Part shown: positions 26,550 to 35,000 of the stretch, piece by piece
How the letters are laid out: each line of letters starts with the position of its first letter
How positions within the stretch are numbered: the first letter of the stretch is position 1
DNA from: DATMTS01 sp035564555
GTDB taxonomy: Bacteria > Actinomycetota > Actinomycetes > Actinomycetales > Microbacteriaceae
Assembly (NCBI GenBank): GCA_035564555.1
Contig: DATMTS010000014.1
Span: forward strand, 4,375 to 68,374
Length of the DNA stretch: 64,000 nucleotides
Reading direction: 5' to 3'
Translations under genes and position numbers: made by a program
Notes under the pieces: model-generated
Database searches by the model: none
What the model saw: the letters and a program-made list of their open reading frames with translations, nothing else
Told to the model about the DNA's origin: nothing

Positions 26550-26577
26550 ATTGCACAGATGCGAGCAAGGAGCGACG

Positions 26578-27021
26578 ATGCGCCTAGAGAAATCACGACG
26601 GCACAAACTTCGGGTGCACTGGCCGATGACCGCCGAGACCTTCGAGAGGTTCGTCGGCGACAGCACCGGCTCGGTTTATTCGGGCAAGGAGCTGGCGGCA
26701 CTCACCGAGGTCATCCAGGGCACACCGGAACTGGGCGACTTCGGAACCTACACCGACGTCGTCGAGTTCACACTCGGGTACGAATCCTTCGTCGTCGGAA
26801 ACGGAGCGAACGCGACCATGGGCACCCCCGGTCAACGAAGCGTCTCGCCCACGCTCGTGCTCACCACCTACTTGAATCCGGATCTTCCGGATTCGCGGCT
26901 CGACGAGATCTTGGAGGCGCTGGTGTCCGCGCACCCCTGGGAGGTGCCGGTCATCGAACTGACCGAGATCGTTCAGCTCGTGCCACCCGCGCTGGCCGAC
27001 GCGGCGGGAGTGCGAGAATGA
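26578..27021 (+). CDS. Hypothetical protein, possibly NIF3/CutA-like fold
   Basis: A 147-residue soluble protein with an AAGGAG ribosome site. I do not recognise a named family. The C-terminal stretch (ILEALVSAHPWEVPVIELTEI) resembles the HPYE segment of NIF3 and CutA proteins, which form ferredoxin-like trimers. Its stop overlaps the ATG of the cyclase gene by four bases, so the two proteins are made together and may form a complex or follow each other in a pathway. Confidence 0.6.
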   Translation: MRLEKSRRHKLRVHWPMTAETFERFVGDSTGSVYSGKELAALTEVIQGTPELGDFGTYTDVVEFTLGYESFVVGNGANATMGTPGQRSVSPTLVLTTYLNPDLPDSRLDEILEALVSAHPWEVPVIELTEIVQLVPPALADAAGVRE

Positions 27022-27779
27022 GCGCCGTCGTGCCCGACGTCCGGCACGATCTGTGGAACGCCGGCATCACCTTGCTCTCCGACCGTACCTTCACCGATCT
27101 GACGCACGCGTTTCACGCCGGGCAGCCGCACTTCGAGGCCTTCCCCGATGAGGAGAAGGAGGAGCTCTTCTCGTTGGAACGGGGCGACGGCTTCACCACG
27201 CACCGATTCACGATCATCGGTCAGTGGGGCACGCACATCGATCCACCCGCTCACTTCAGCGAGGGCGGGCGCACCGTGGACCAGCTTCCGGTCAGCGAGA
27301 TGATCCTTCCGCTCGTCGTCCTCGACATCAGCGGCCGGGTGGCATGCGATCCGGATGCGACCCCCGCGCTCGAGGACGTGCATGACTGGGAACGCCGGAA
27401 CGGCCGCATACCCGAGCGTTCGTTCGTGGCGCTGCGCACCGACTGGTGGAAGAGGTGGCCCGACGGCGAGTCCATGGCGAACAGGGATGCCGAAGGAGTC
27501 AGTCACACTCCCGGTTGGAGCAGCGAGGTGCTCGAGTTCCTCATCGAGGAACGGAACATCGCGGGCGCCGGCCATGAGCAGACCGACACCGATCCGGGAG
27601 TGGCGACCTCCCGAGGTGACCTGGGTCTCGAGCGATACCTGTTGGGCCGGGACAGGTGGCAGATCGAACTGCTTGCTCGTCTCGACGAGGTGCCCGAGGC
27701 GAACGCGTTGGTCGTGGCGAGTTGGCCGAAGCCCCTCCGAGGCAGCGGATTTCCCGCACGAGTGTTCGCGATCCACTGA
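27018..27779 (+). CDS. Cyclase-family metal-dependent hydrolase (kynurenine formamidase/isatin hydrolase-like)
   Basis: A 253-residue member of the cyclase family. The metal motif GTHIDPPAHF gives ligands His73, Asp75 and His79, the same arrangement as kynurenine formamidase and isatin hydrolase; FTDLTHAFHAGQPHF is the usual N-terminal strand. Further catalytic residues would be Glu and His in AGAGHEQTDTDPG. Likely reaction: hydrolysis of an amide or lactam from amino-acid breakdown, such as N-formylkynurenine. No tryptophan 2,3-dioxygenase or kynureninase gene is in the window, so the substrate stays open. Confidence 0.8.
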   Translation: MSAVVPDVRHDLWNAGITLLSDRTFTDLTHAFHAGQPHFEAFPDEEKEELFSLERGDGFTTHRFTIIGQWGTHIDPPAHFSEGGRTVDQLPVSEMILPLVVLDISGRVACDPDATPALEDVHDWERRNGRIPERSFVALRTDWWKRWPDGESMANRDAEGVSHTPGWSSEVLEFLIEERNIAGAGHEQTDTDPGVATSRGDLGLERYLLGRDRWQIELLARLDEVPEANALVVASWPKPLRGSGFPARVFAIH

Positions 27780-27814
27780 TCGGTGGTCAGGAGGTCGTCG
27801 GTAAACTCGACCGT

Positions 27815-28582
27815 GTGGACCGACGATCGAGCATGGGCCGCGGGCTGGAGATACTCGGGGCCCTCGCCGATCTGACCGCCGAGCCGCCGCATCGGGCCAA
27901 GGTGAGCGATGTCGTGGCGACTCTGCACCGCGAACGGTCGCAGGTTTCGCGGACGCTCAAGTTCCTCGCCGACACCGGACTGGCCGTTCGCGACGGCGCC
28001 TTCTACCAACTCGGCTGGGGCTGGTACGCCCAGGCCCAGGCGCTTTCGGCGCGTCGGCTCCGAGAAGACGGGCTCACCGTGCTCGAGTCGCTCTCCGCTG
28101 ACACCGGTGAGGCGGCTTTCCTCGGATGTCTTCAGGGAGACAGCACGATCACCATCGCCGAGAGCGTGCCGAAGCGCACCAGGCTCATCGGCTCGTGGGT
28201 CGGCCGAGCCTTTCCGGCCTTCTGTAGCGACGCGGGGCAGGCCGTGTTGTGGGATGCCGACGATGACGAGGTGCGTGCGGTCTTCGCCCGCACCGACTTC
28301 ACCTCCAGCGGACCCAATGCCGCGCCCGGCGTCGAGGAGTTCTTGAAGCGACTCCGGGATGCCCGGGACCGGGGATACTCGATCGTCGATCAAGAGGCGG
28401 AGCCCGGGCTCTACTCGGTCGCCGCTCCCGTCCGCGACTTCCGCGGCGAGAGCATCGCGGCACTGCAGATCGTCGGGGTGCGTCGAGAACTGGTCGAGCG
28501 CACCACCGAGCTGGGTCGGGAGTGCGCGAACGCCGCGGCCACGCTCTCCACCATGCTCGGCTGGAGGGAAAGCTCGAGCTGA
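27815..28582 (+). CDS. IclR-family transcriptional regulator
   Basis: About 255 residues if the GTG at 27815 is used; the ATG at 27833 is also possible. N-terminal winged helix (MGRGLEILGALADLTAEPP, RSQVSRTLKFLADTGLAV), then the effector domain with GRAFPAFCSDAGQAVLW and the closing GYSIVDQEAEPGLYSVAAPV. It follows the cyclase gene by about 35 bp on the same strand and may control that operon. Confidence 0.86.
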   Translation: MDRRSSMGRGLEILGALADLTAEPPHRAKVSDVVATLHRERSQVSRTLKFLADTGLAVRDGAFYQLGWGWYAQAQALSARRLREDGLTVLESLSADTGEAAFLGCLQGDSTITIAESVPKRTRLIGSWVGRAFPAFCSDAGQAVLWDADDDEVRAVFARTDFTSSGPNAAPGVEEFLKRLRDARDRGYSIVDQEAEPGLYSVAAPVRDFRGESIAALQIVGVRRELVERTTELGRECANAAATLSTMLGWRESSS

Positions 28583-28591
28583 TCCGAACGG

Positions 28592-29344
28592 TCAGCCGGC
28601 GAGGAGCGGCTCGATCCTTCGGCGGGCCGCCTCGAGCTCGTGCATCATCACCGGGTGTGCGGCCGTCGAGAGCTCGTCGGTCACGATGCTGAGCGAGGCG
28701 ACGACGGCTTCGGCCGCGTCGAGCAGGGGCAAGGCGAGTTCGCAGAATCCTTGCTCGAACTCTTCGACCGCGGTCGCATGACCGGCCGCGCGATCCCGGC
28801 GGACCAACTCGAGCACCTCAGCGCTCGAGTGCGCCGCCCGGGGCCCGCCGACGCCTACGAAGACGACGTCGGCGAGCAGAGCCTCGATGGAGGCATCGTC
28901 GAGGTCCCAGAGCAGTGCTCGGCCGGCGCCTGTGCACCAGACGGGTGTCGTCATGCCTGGCCGAACCGAGACATCCGAGACCCCGACCCCGGTCTCGAAT
29001 CGAAGAAGAAGGGCTCCGGCGCCGTCGCGAGCAGAGATACGGGCACTGACCTGGAACCGGGCGGCAAGGCGCCGAAGCTCCGAGCGGGCCGGCCGGAGCC
29101 ATGGATGGTTCCTCGTCGCCGCGATCGAAAAGTACCCGGAGCTCGGTCGAAGTGCCTGCGCTTCGTCTAACTCGAGGAACCGCAAAGCTCTCAGTTCTTG
29201 CGTCAATCGCGACGCCCGGCTACGTTCCAGGCCGATGTTGTCGGCCAGGCGGGAAACGCTGAACCCCGTTCGACCGGAGCGCTCTCGCTGGGAAGCCGCC
29301 TCGAGGAGGGTGAGGCCTTGCATGAGTGAAGAGTGCGGCTGCAT
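28592..29344 (-). CDS. IclR-family transcriptional regulator
   Basis: A 250-residue protein with the IclR fold: HTH RLADNIGLERSRASRLTQEL, effector region TTPVWCTGAGRALLWDLDD, and FEQGFCELALPLLDAAEAVV. It converges on the other IclR gene with stops ten bases apart. It lies 59 bp after the permease on the same strand, so it may be cotranscribed with it and sense the imported compound. Confidence 0.86.
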   Translation of the reverse strand: MQPHSSLMQGLTLLEAASQRERSGRTGFSVSRLADNIGLERSRASRLTQELRALRFLELDEAQALRPSSGYFSIAATRNHPWLRPARSELRRLAARFQVSARISARDGAGALLLRFETGVGVSDVSVRPGMTTPVWCTGAGRALLWDLDDASIEALLADVVFVGVGGPRAAHSSAEVLELVRRDRAAGHATAVEEFEQGFCELALPLLDAAEAVVASLSIVTDELSTAAHPVMMHELEAARRRIEPLLAG

Positions 29345-29403
29345 GGTTTCACCTTGTCACTGTCGGCGGCCGTGCGATCCTATTCTCCGCGCGGGTCGGC
29401 AGG

Positions 29404-30909
29404 TCAGGCTTGCGTGCTCGGGTCGGTCTCCACGGCTTCGGCCGGGTTCATGACGAGAGCGTCGGGCACGGCGGACGTTGCCTTCCGTCCGTATCGAATC
29501 CAGAAGAAGAGGTAACAGGCGACGACGAACGGGATGCCGAAGTAGAGTGCCGCGATCTGATTAGGATCGAACGCGATCGCGACGACCGAGATGAGCAGGA
29601 GCACGAACGCCAGGATCGGCACGAGAGGGTAGAACGGCGTTCGGTAGGCCAGCGTCTTCACGTCTCCGCCCGCTCGCACGAACGCGCGCCGGTGGAAGAA
29701 CTGTGCGGCGACGATCGACATCCAGACGGCGACGACGGCGAAGCCGGCGACCGAGACGAGCAGCAGATAGACGGTCTGGGCTGCGATCACGCTGGACAGC
29801 AGCGAGGCCAGCCCGCCGATCATGCTCACCGACAGCGCGACCAGCGGGATGCCGCGGCGCGTGAGCTTGGTGAACGCTCGAGGACCGTGGCCTTCGCGCG
29901 AGAGTGAGAACAGCATGCGGGCGCAGGAGAAGAGGCCGCTGTTGCCCGCAGAGAGCAGGGCGGTGATGATGACGAAATTCATGACGTCGGCCGCGTAAGG
30001 AATGCCGACATAGTCGAAGACGGCGACGAACGGGCTCTGCGTCACGCCCGACTTCTGATAAGGGACGATCGCTGCGATGACGGCGATGGCGCCGATGAAG
30101 AAGATCACGAGCCGCAGCACGGTGGAGCGCAGCGCGCGCGGAATGTTGCGCGAGGGGTCTTTCGTCTCGCCTGCGGCGACTCCGACGAGTTCCGACCCGC
30201 TGAACGCGTAGAACACCGCGAGCGAGGTGACGAAGATGCCGCTGATGCCGGTCGGGAACAATCCGTGAGGCGTTGCGAAGTTGCTGAAGAAGACCGGGGC
30301 GTGATGTTCGGTCGAGAACGGTGCGAGGCCGAAGATCGCCGCTCCGCCCAGCACGATGAGCGCCACGATAGCGGCGACCTTGATCATCGAGAACCAGAAT
30401 TCGGTCTCGCCGAAGACGCGCGCCGAGATGGCGTTGACCCCGAAAAGAACACCCGCGAAGATCAGGCACCAGATCCAGACGTCGACGTGCGGAAACCAGC
30501 GCTGCATGAGGATGCCGGCGGCCGTGAACTCGGAGCCGAGGGCGACGACCCAGCACAGCCAGTACAGCCACGCCGTCGTGAAGCCGGTCGCCGGGTTGAT
30601 CGAGCGGGCGGCATAGATGTGGAATGCGCCGGACACCGGGTAGGCGACCGCCAACTCGCCGAGGCAGGCCATCACCAGGTAGACGACGACGGCGCCCACC
30701 GCGTAGGCGATGACCGCTCCGAGTGGACCCGCCTGGTTGATGGTGTATCCGGAGCTCAGGAACAGTCCAGAACCGATCACACCGCCGAGCGCGATCATCA
30801 CGAGATGCCGGGCTCCCATCGATCGTTGCAGCTTGCGAAGCGGCACCTGGGTCGCGGTCGTCTCGGGTAACGCATTGGGCAGCTCAACGCTGCGATCTGA
30901 AACAGTCAT
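29404..30909 (-). CDS. APC-superfamily amino acid permease
   Basis: A 501-residue membrane transporter with about 12 hydrophobic helices. The first helix carries MIALGGVIGSGLFLSSGY, the substrate-binding GSG motif of the amino acid transporter (GabP/AnsP/ProY) family; AFSGSELVGVAAGETKDPSRNIPRA is the other hallmark. The substrate could be an amino acid used by the neighbouring genes, such as homoserine, threonine or aspartate. Its promoter has the best of the three inverted repeats (site B). Confidence 0.92.
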   Translation of the reverse strand: MTVSDRSVELPNALPETTATQVPLRKLQRSMGARHLVMIALGGVIGSGLFLSSGYTINQAGPLGAVIAYAVGAVVVYLVMACLGELAVAYPVSGAFHIYAARSINPATGFTTAWLYWLCWVVALGSEFTAAGILMQRWFPHVDVWIWCLIFAGVLFGVNAISARVFGETEFWFSMIKVAAIVALIVLGGAAIFGLAPFSTEHHAPVFFSNFATPHGLFPTGISGIFVTSLAVFYAFSGSELVGVAAGETKDPSRNIPRALRSTVLRLVIFFIGAIAVIAAIVPYQKSGVTQSPFVAVFDYVGIPYAADVMNFVIITALLSAGNSGLFSCARMLFSLSREGHGPRAFTKLTRRGIPLVALSVSMIGGLASLLSSVIAAQTVYLLLVSVAGFAVVAVWMSIVAAQFFHRRAFVRAGGDVKTLAYRTPFYPLVPILAFVLLLISVVAIAFDPNQIAALYFGIPFVVACYLFFWIRYGRKATSAVPDALVMNPAEAVETDPSTQA

Positions 30910-30951
30910 TCTCTACTCTCACCTTCGAGCTAGTGTCCAACTATAGGCGTT

Positions 30952-30975
30952 ATAAACACTCAGAAGTGTGTTTAT
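30952..30975. promoter_or_regulatory. Candidate Lrp operator, site B
   Basis: ATAAACAC, eight bases, GTGTTTAT: perfect 8-bp arms 43 bp upstream of the permease start. It is the most regular of three similar sites. The rest of 30976-31166 holds no gene I can support. Confidence 0.5.
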
Positions 30976-31166
30976 TGCACGGCGTGACGGTACCGCCGCC
31001 GACTCGACTTTGCAAGACGACATCGGGGAGCCGGCGGCGGCCGGAACGCGGCAACCCAGGAATGACGCCGAAATCGCCGTTCCACGTCGCCTGAGAAAGC
31101 GCGGAGTGTTCGGTCGCGCTGCCGTTTCGGCAGTGCCACCCCGCAACTCCGGGTGAGGCCTACCGG

Positions 31167-32156
31167 TTATGCCGAGTCGCGCACGACGAGCGTGTGCGCG
31201 ACGCTGCGAACGGCAGGCTCGACGGTGCTCCCACTCAACAGCACCTCGACGAGTTCGAGCGCCGCGCGCGCCACTTCCGTCTTGTCCAGAGCGACCGTCG
31301 TGAGTTCAGGGGTCACCAGTGCGCCGATGTCCAACCCGTCGATGCCGACCACCGCGACCGACCGGGGCACGGCGACGCCCGCCCGCGCCAGGCCTTTGAG
31401 CAGGCCGACGGCCATCACGTCATTGAAGACCAGCGCGGCATCGGCCTGCGGGGCGGCCAGACGAAGCGCATCTGCCGCCGCGATTCCGCCCTGATGCGTC
31501 TGAGCCGACTCGAACTCCGACGCCGGTGACCAGGGCAGCGCGTGTTCGTGCAAGTACTCGCGATAGATCCGTCTGCGGTCGCTCACGCCGCCGATCGAGT
31601 CGATCATGGCGATCCGGCGGCGGCCACGGGCAGTCAGATGATCGAGCGCGGCACGGATGCCCTCCCGGTAGTCGATGCGCACGAGAGCGTGTCCCGGGCT
31701 GGCGACGTCGACGTCCAGGCTGACCGTGGGCACATCGGCGAGCAGTTCGCCCCAATCGGAGACGCCCAGGTGAGTGCCGACCACGGCGTCCACGCGACGG
31801 CTGAGCGCGCGCATCCGTGAATGCGCGCTGGCGACCCCGGGCCCCAAATCGCAAAGCATCACGCCCCAGTCGCGGTCGGCCGCGAGTCGGGTGAACGCCG
31901 AAGCGAGCTCGGGGTAGTACGGATTGCGCAAATCGCTGACGACGAGCCCGACGACGACCTCGCGCCCCTTCACGAGGTTCTGAGCCGCCCTGTTCGGCCG
32001 GTAGTTGAGGTTCTTAGCCGCCTCGATCACCCGTTGCCGGGTGGCGGAACTGATGTCGGGCAGGCCGTTCAACGCCCGCGTGACCGTCTGCCTGGAGACC
32101 CCGGCAGCGCGCGCGACATCGATGATGGTCGCATGCCGGGGGCCGGGAGTAGTCAT
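31167..32156 (-). CDS. LacI-family transcriptional repressor
   Basis: A 329-residue repressor. The HTH IIDVARAAGVSRQTVTRALN is canonical, followed by the hinge helix RPNRAAQNLVKG and a periplasmic-binding-like ligand domain (VVGIDGLDIG near the end). Such proteins usually bind sugars. A perfect 16-bp palindrome lies 26 bp upstream of its start, in the promoter shared with the divergent oxidoreductase fusion. Confidence 0.92.
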   Translation of the reverse strand: MTTPGPRHATIIDVARAAGVSRQTVTRALNGLPDISSATRQRVIEAAKNLNYRPNRAAQNLVKGREVVVGLVVSDLRNPYYPELASAFTRLAADRDWGVMLCDLGPGVASAHSRMRALSRRVDAVVGTHLGVSDWGELLADVPTVSLDVDVASPGHALVRIDYREGIRAALDHLTARGRRRIAMIDSIGGVSDRRRIYREYLHEHALPWSPASEFESAQTHQGGIAAADALRLAAPQADAALVFNDVMAVGLLKGLARAGVAVPRSVAVVGIDGLDIGALVTPELTTVALDKTEVARAALELVEVLLSGSTVEPAVRSVAHTLVVRDSA

Positions 32157-32181
32157 AGTCGAATGCTACTGATAGTCTCGT

Positions 32182-32197
32182 CCGTGAACGTTCACGG
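32182..32197. promoter_or_regulatory. LacI-type operator
   Basis: CCGTGAACGTTCACGG is a perfect 16-bp palindrome with the central CG pair typical of LacI/GalR sites. It lies between the divergent lacI-type gene and the oxidoreductase fusion and probably controls both. Confidence 0.75.
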
Positions 32198-32249
32198 TGC
32201 CGACGGATGCGGCACGCGGGTTGAGCCGAATCGAGCGGAGGAGCAGGAG

Positions 32250-34247
32250 ATGACGATGGAACACGTGCGGTGGGGCATTGCGGGACCGGGCGGGATCGCG
32301 CACCGCTTCGCCGATCAACTGGCGCACAGCGCGACCGGGACCCTCGTCGCCGTCGCCAGCCGCGATCAGGACCGCGCACGCTCATTCGCCGCCGAATACT
32401 CCTCGGTCGGGCATGAAGTGCGAGTGCTCGCCGACTACGACGCCCTCTTCGCCGACCCGGAGCTCGACGCCGTCTACATCGCAACCGTGCACACCACCCA
32501 CGTCTCCTTGGCGATCCGTGCCCTCGAAGCCGGCAAGCATGTGATCTGCGAGAAGCCGCTTTCGGTCGACCATGCCGGCGCGATGGTGGTCGTCGACGCC
32601 GCCCGCCGTGCGGGCCGCTACTTCGCCGAGGGGTTCATGTACCGCTTCCACCCCCAGACCGCGCGCCTGGTCGAGATCATCCGCTCCGGCGCGATCGGAA
32701 CCGTGCAACACATCGAAGCCTCATTCTCGTTCGCCGCAGACCTGCCCGCTGAGCACCGGCTGATGAACGCCGACCTCGCAGGCGGCGGCATCCTGGATGT
32801 CGGCGGGTATCCGGTCTCGGTCGCTCGGCTGGTGGCCGGTGCAGCGACCGACGCACCGTTCGCCGACCCCGTCTCGGTCACCGGCAACGGCACGATCGGT
32901 TCGACCGGAGTCGACGAGTGGGCGACCGCATCCCTGGTCTTCCCGAGCGGCATCACGGCGCACGTCTCGAGCGGGGTGCGCGTCCAAGACGAGAACCGTG
33001 TCGTGGTCTATGGATCGGCAGGCCGCGTGACGGTGATGGAGCCCTGGCTTCCGAGCGTCGAGACCGGGTCGACGATCGAGGTCCGTCGCGTCGGAGCCGA
33101 GGCGGAGAGCATCCGGATCCCTGCGGCCTTCCAGTACGCATTGCAGGCGGATGCCGTCGCTCGGTACGCCGGCGACGGCCAGAGCCCGCAGATGGGCTGG
33201 GCCGACACCCTGGGCAATGCACGCACGCTCGACCTGTGGCGCGAGCGGCTCGGGCTGCGTTTTCCGTTCGAGGCCGACGATGCGTACATCCCGACCTTCA
33301 CCGGCACGCCGCTTCGCCGCCGGGCCGACGCCTCGATGCCGTACGGATCGATCGCCGGCATCGACAAGCCGGTCTCTCGACTCGTGATGGGTTGCGACAA
33401 CCAGACCACACTGGGCCACGCCTCCGCGATGTTCGACGACTTCGTCGAGCGTGGCGGCAACGCGTTCGACACGGCATACATCTACGGCGGCGGCCAGATG
33501 GAGCGCCTGCTGGGGCAGTGGACCGCGAATCGCGGCATCCGCGACGACGTCGTCATCATCGGCAAGGGAGCGCACACGCCGCACTGCGACCCGGAATCGA
33601 TCGTGCGCCAACTGGAGACGACGCTGGAGCGGCTGCAGACTGACCACGTCGACCTGTATCTGATGCACCGCGACAACCTCGACATCCCGGTGGGGGAGTT
33701 CGTCGATGTGCTCGACGAGCAGGTGAAGGCGGGACGGGTGCGCGCCTTCGGAGGCTCGAACTGGACGATCGAACGATTCGAGGCGGCAAACACGTACGCA
33801 GCGGCCAATGGCCGCCAGGGATTCGCAGCGCTCAGCGACCACTTCGGACTCGCGCACGCGCTGGATGTTCCGTGGGCGGGATGCGAACACCTCACCGATC
33901 CTGCCGACCGTGAGTGGCTGGAGCGCACCGGGACACCGCTGCTGCCCTGGTCCTCGCAGGCGCGAGGGTTCTTCGCGCGCGCCGACCGGGCGAACACCGA
34001 AGACGACGAACTCGTGCGTTGCTACTACAGCGACGAGAACTTCGAGCGCCTCGAACGCGCACGGTCGCTGGCCGGCGAACTCGGCGTCGCGCCCACCGCG
34101 GTCGCGCTGGCATATGTGCTGGCGCAGCCCTTCCCGACCTTCCCGCTGATCGGCCCGCGCACGATCGAGGAGGCCCGCACGTCCATGGCGGGGTTGGGCA
34201 TCACCCTCACCGCCGATCAGGTGCGCTGGCTCGATCTGCGTGAGTGA
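32250..34247 (+). CDS. Gfo/Idh/MocA oxidoreductase fused to aldo/keto reductase
   Basis: A 665-residue fusion. Residues about 1-335 are a Gfo/Idh/MocA dehydrogenase: Rossmann segment WGIAGPGGIAHRF and catalytic EKPLSVDHA near 95-103. Residues about 350-660 are an aldo/keto reductase barrel, with Tyr in AFDTAYIYGGG, Lys in IIGKGAH and His in YLMHRD as expected catalytic residues, and the NAD(P) segment IGPRTIEEA. The two halves would oxidise and reduce the same sugar or inositol derivative in sequence, or epimerise it. The start ATG 32250 follows GCGGAGG; ATG 32256 is an alternative. A longer open frame to 31821 overlaps lacI and is not used. Confidence 0.9.
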   Translation: MTMEHVRWGIAGPGGIAHRFADQLAHSATGTLVAVASRDQDRARSFAAEYSSVGHEVRVLADYDALFADPELDAVYIATVHTTHVSLAIRALEAGKHVICEKPLSVDHAGAMVVVDAARRAGRYFAEGFMYRFHPQTARLVEIIRSGAIGTVQHIEASFSFAADLPAEHRLMNADLAGGGILDVGGYPVSVARLVAGAATDAPFADPVSVTGNGTIGSTGVDEWATASLVFPSGITAHVSSGVRVQDENRVVVYGSAGRVTVMEPWLPSVETGSTIEVRRVGAEAESIRIPAAFQYALQADAVARYAGDGQSPQMGWADTLGNARTLDLWRERLGLRFPFEADDAYIPTFTGTPLRRRADASMPYGSIAGIDKPVSRLVMGCDNQTTLGHASAMFDDFVERGGNAFDTAYIYGGGQMERLLGQWTANRGIRDDVVIIGKGAHTPHCDPESIVRQLETTLERLQTDHVDLYLMHRDNLDIPVGEFVDVLDEQVKAGRVRAFGGSNWTIERFEAANTYAAANGRQGFAALSDHFGLAHALDVPWAGCEHLTDPADREWLERTGTPLLPWSSQARGFFARADRANTEDDELVRCYYSDENFERLERARSLAGELGVAPTAVALAYVLAQPFPTFPLIGPRTIEEARTSMAGLGITLTADQVRWLDLRE

Positions 34248-34277
34248 GCGCGCAGGGCGCTCGGCGTGCGGTTTGGT

Positions 34278-34469
34278 CTACTCGGCCGCAGCGTGCTCCA
34301 CAGAGGTGTCGGTGCCGGGGAACACGAGCGTCTCGTGCCCGTCATCGAACCGCACCAGGTAGGGCGGTGTGCCATCCGGTCCCCGTACCTCGACGATCTC
34401 GCCGTGTCGATCCGGAACCTCCACGGTCTTGCCGCGGATCACAATGCGTTCACCCACCGTTGCTTGCAT
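34278..34469 (-). CDS. DUF1918 protein
   Basis: A 63-residue protein with the DUF1918 pattern: VGERIVIRGKTVEVPDRHGE, then PPYLVRFDDGHETLVFPG. It is an SH3-like small beta barrel, common and often in several copies in actinobacteria. Function unknown. Confidence 0.85.
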   Translation of the reverse strand: MQATVGERIVIRGKTVEVPDRHGEIVEVRGPDGTPPYLVRFDDGHETLVFPGTDTSVEHAAAE

Positions 34470-34557
34470 GGATTTCTCGCCCCCTTCACCGGATTAAGGC
34501 TACGCCGCGCGACGCGGCGGGTCGAGGGGGGAACGGGCGGCACTGGAGCTTCGCGAC

Positions 34558-34929
34558 TCAGTCGCGCGGCGGCAACTGCTGAAGAGACCAGGTGTTGCCA
34601 TCGGGGTCGGCGAAGTAGACGAATCGACCCCAAGGCTGGTCATCGACCTCGCTTGCGTCGACCCCGTTGCCGACCAGGTGCGCACGCGCCTCGTCTGCAT
34701 CCGGCACGACGATCTGAACGCCCTTCTGGGAGCCGGGAGCCATCTCGGTCACGCCCTCGCCGAGCACGATCGAGCAAGCGGAGCCGGGCGGAGTCAACTG
34801 CACGAAGCGCAATTGATCATTGACTTTGTGGTCGTGGTCGGCGTGGAAGCCGACCTGGTCGACGTAGAAGGCCTTCGCCCGGTCTACGTCAGTGACGGGG
34901 ATGGCGACGAGTTCGATCTTCCAGTCCAT
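34558..34929 (-). CDS. VOC-family protein (glyoxalase fold)
   Basis: A 123-residue glyoxalase-fold protein (LVAIPVTDVDRAKAFYVDQV; GRFVYFADPDGNTWSLQQ). The metal-binding positions look only partly conserved, so it may be a lyase, a resistance protein or a binding protein. It stands alone, 88 bp before DUF1918 on the same strand. Confidence 0.86.
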   Translation of the reverse strand: MDWKIELVAIPVTDVDRAKAFYVDQVGFHADHDHKVNDQLRFVQLTPPGSACSIVLGEGVTEMAPGSQKGVQIVVPDADEARAHLVGNGVDASEVDDQPWGRFVYFADPDGNTWSLQQLPPRD

Positions 34930-35000
34930 TGTGCTGTCCTTACTTCCTGTCCGATGCCGACACGCTAACCCGCACCACCGACAACCGCACAGCTCGGCTT

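Noticed and set aside
31821..32249. N-terminal extension of the oxidoreductase fusion
   Set aside because: It would overlap the lacI gene and its operator; the domain begins at the ATG at 32250, which has a ribosome site.
34470..34557. A small gene between DUF1918 and the VOC gene
   Set aside because: The 88-bp stretch has no frame with a ribosome site or coding pattern.
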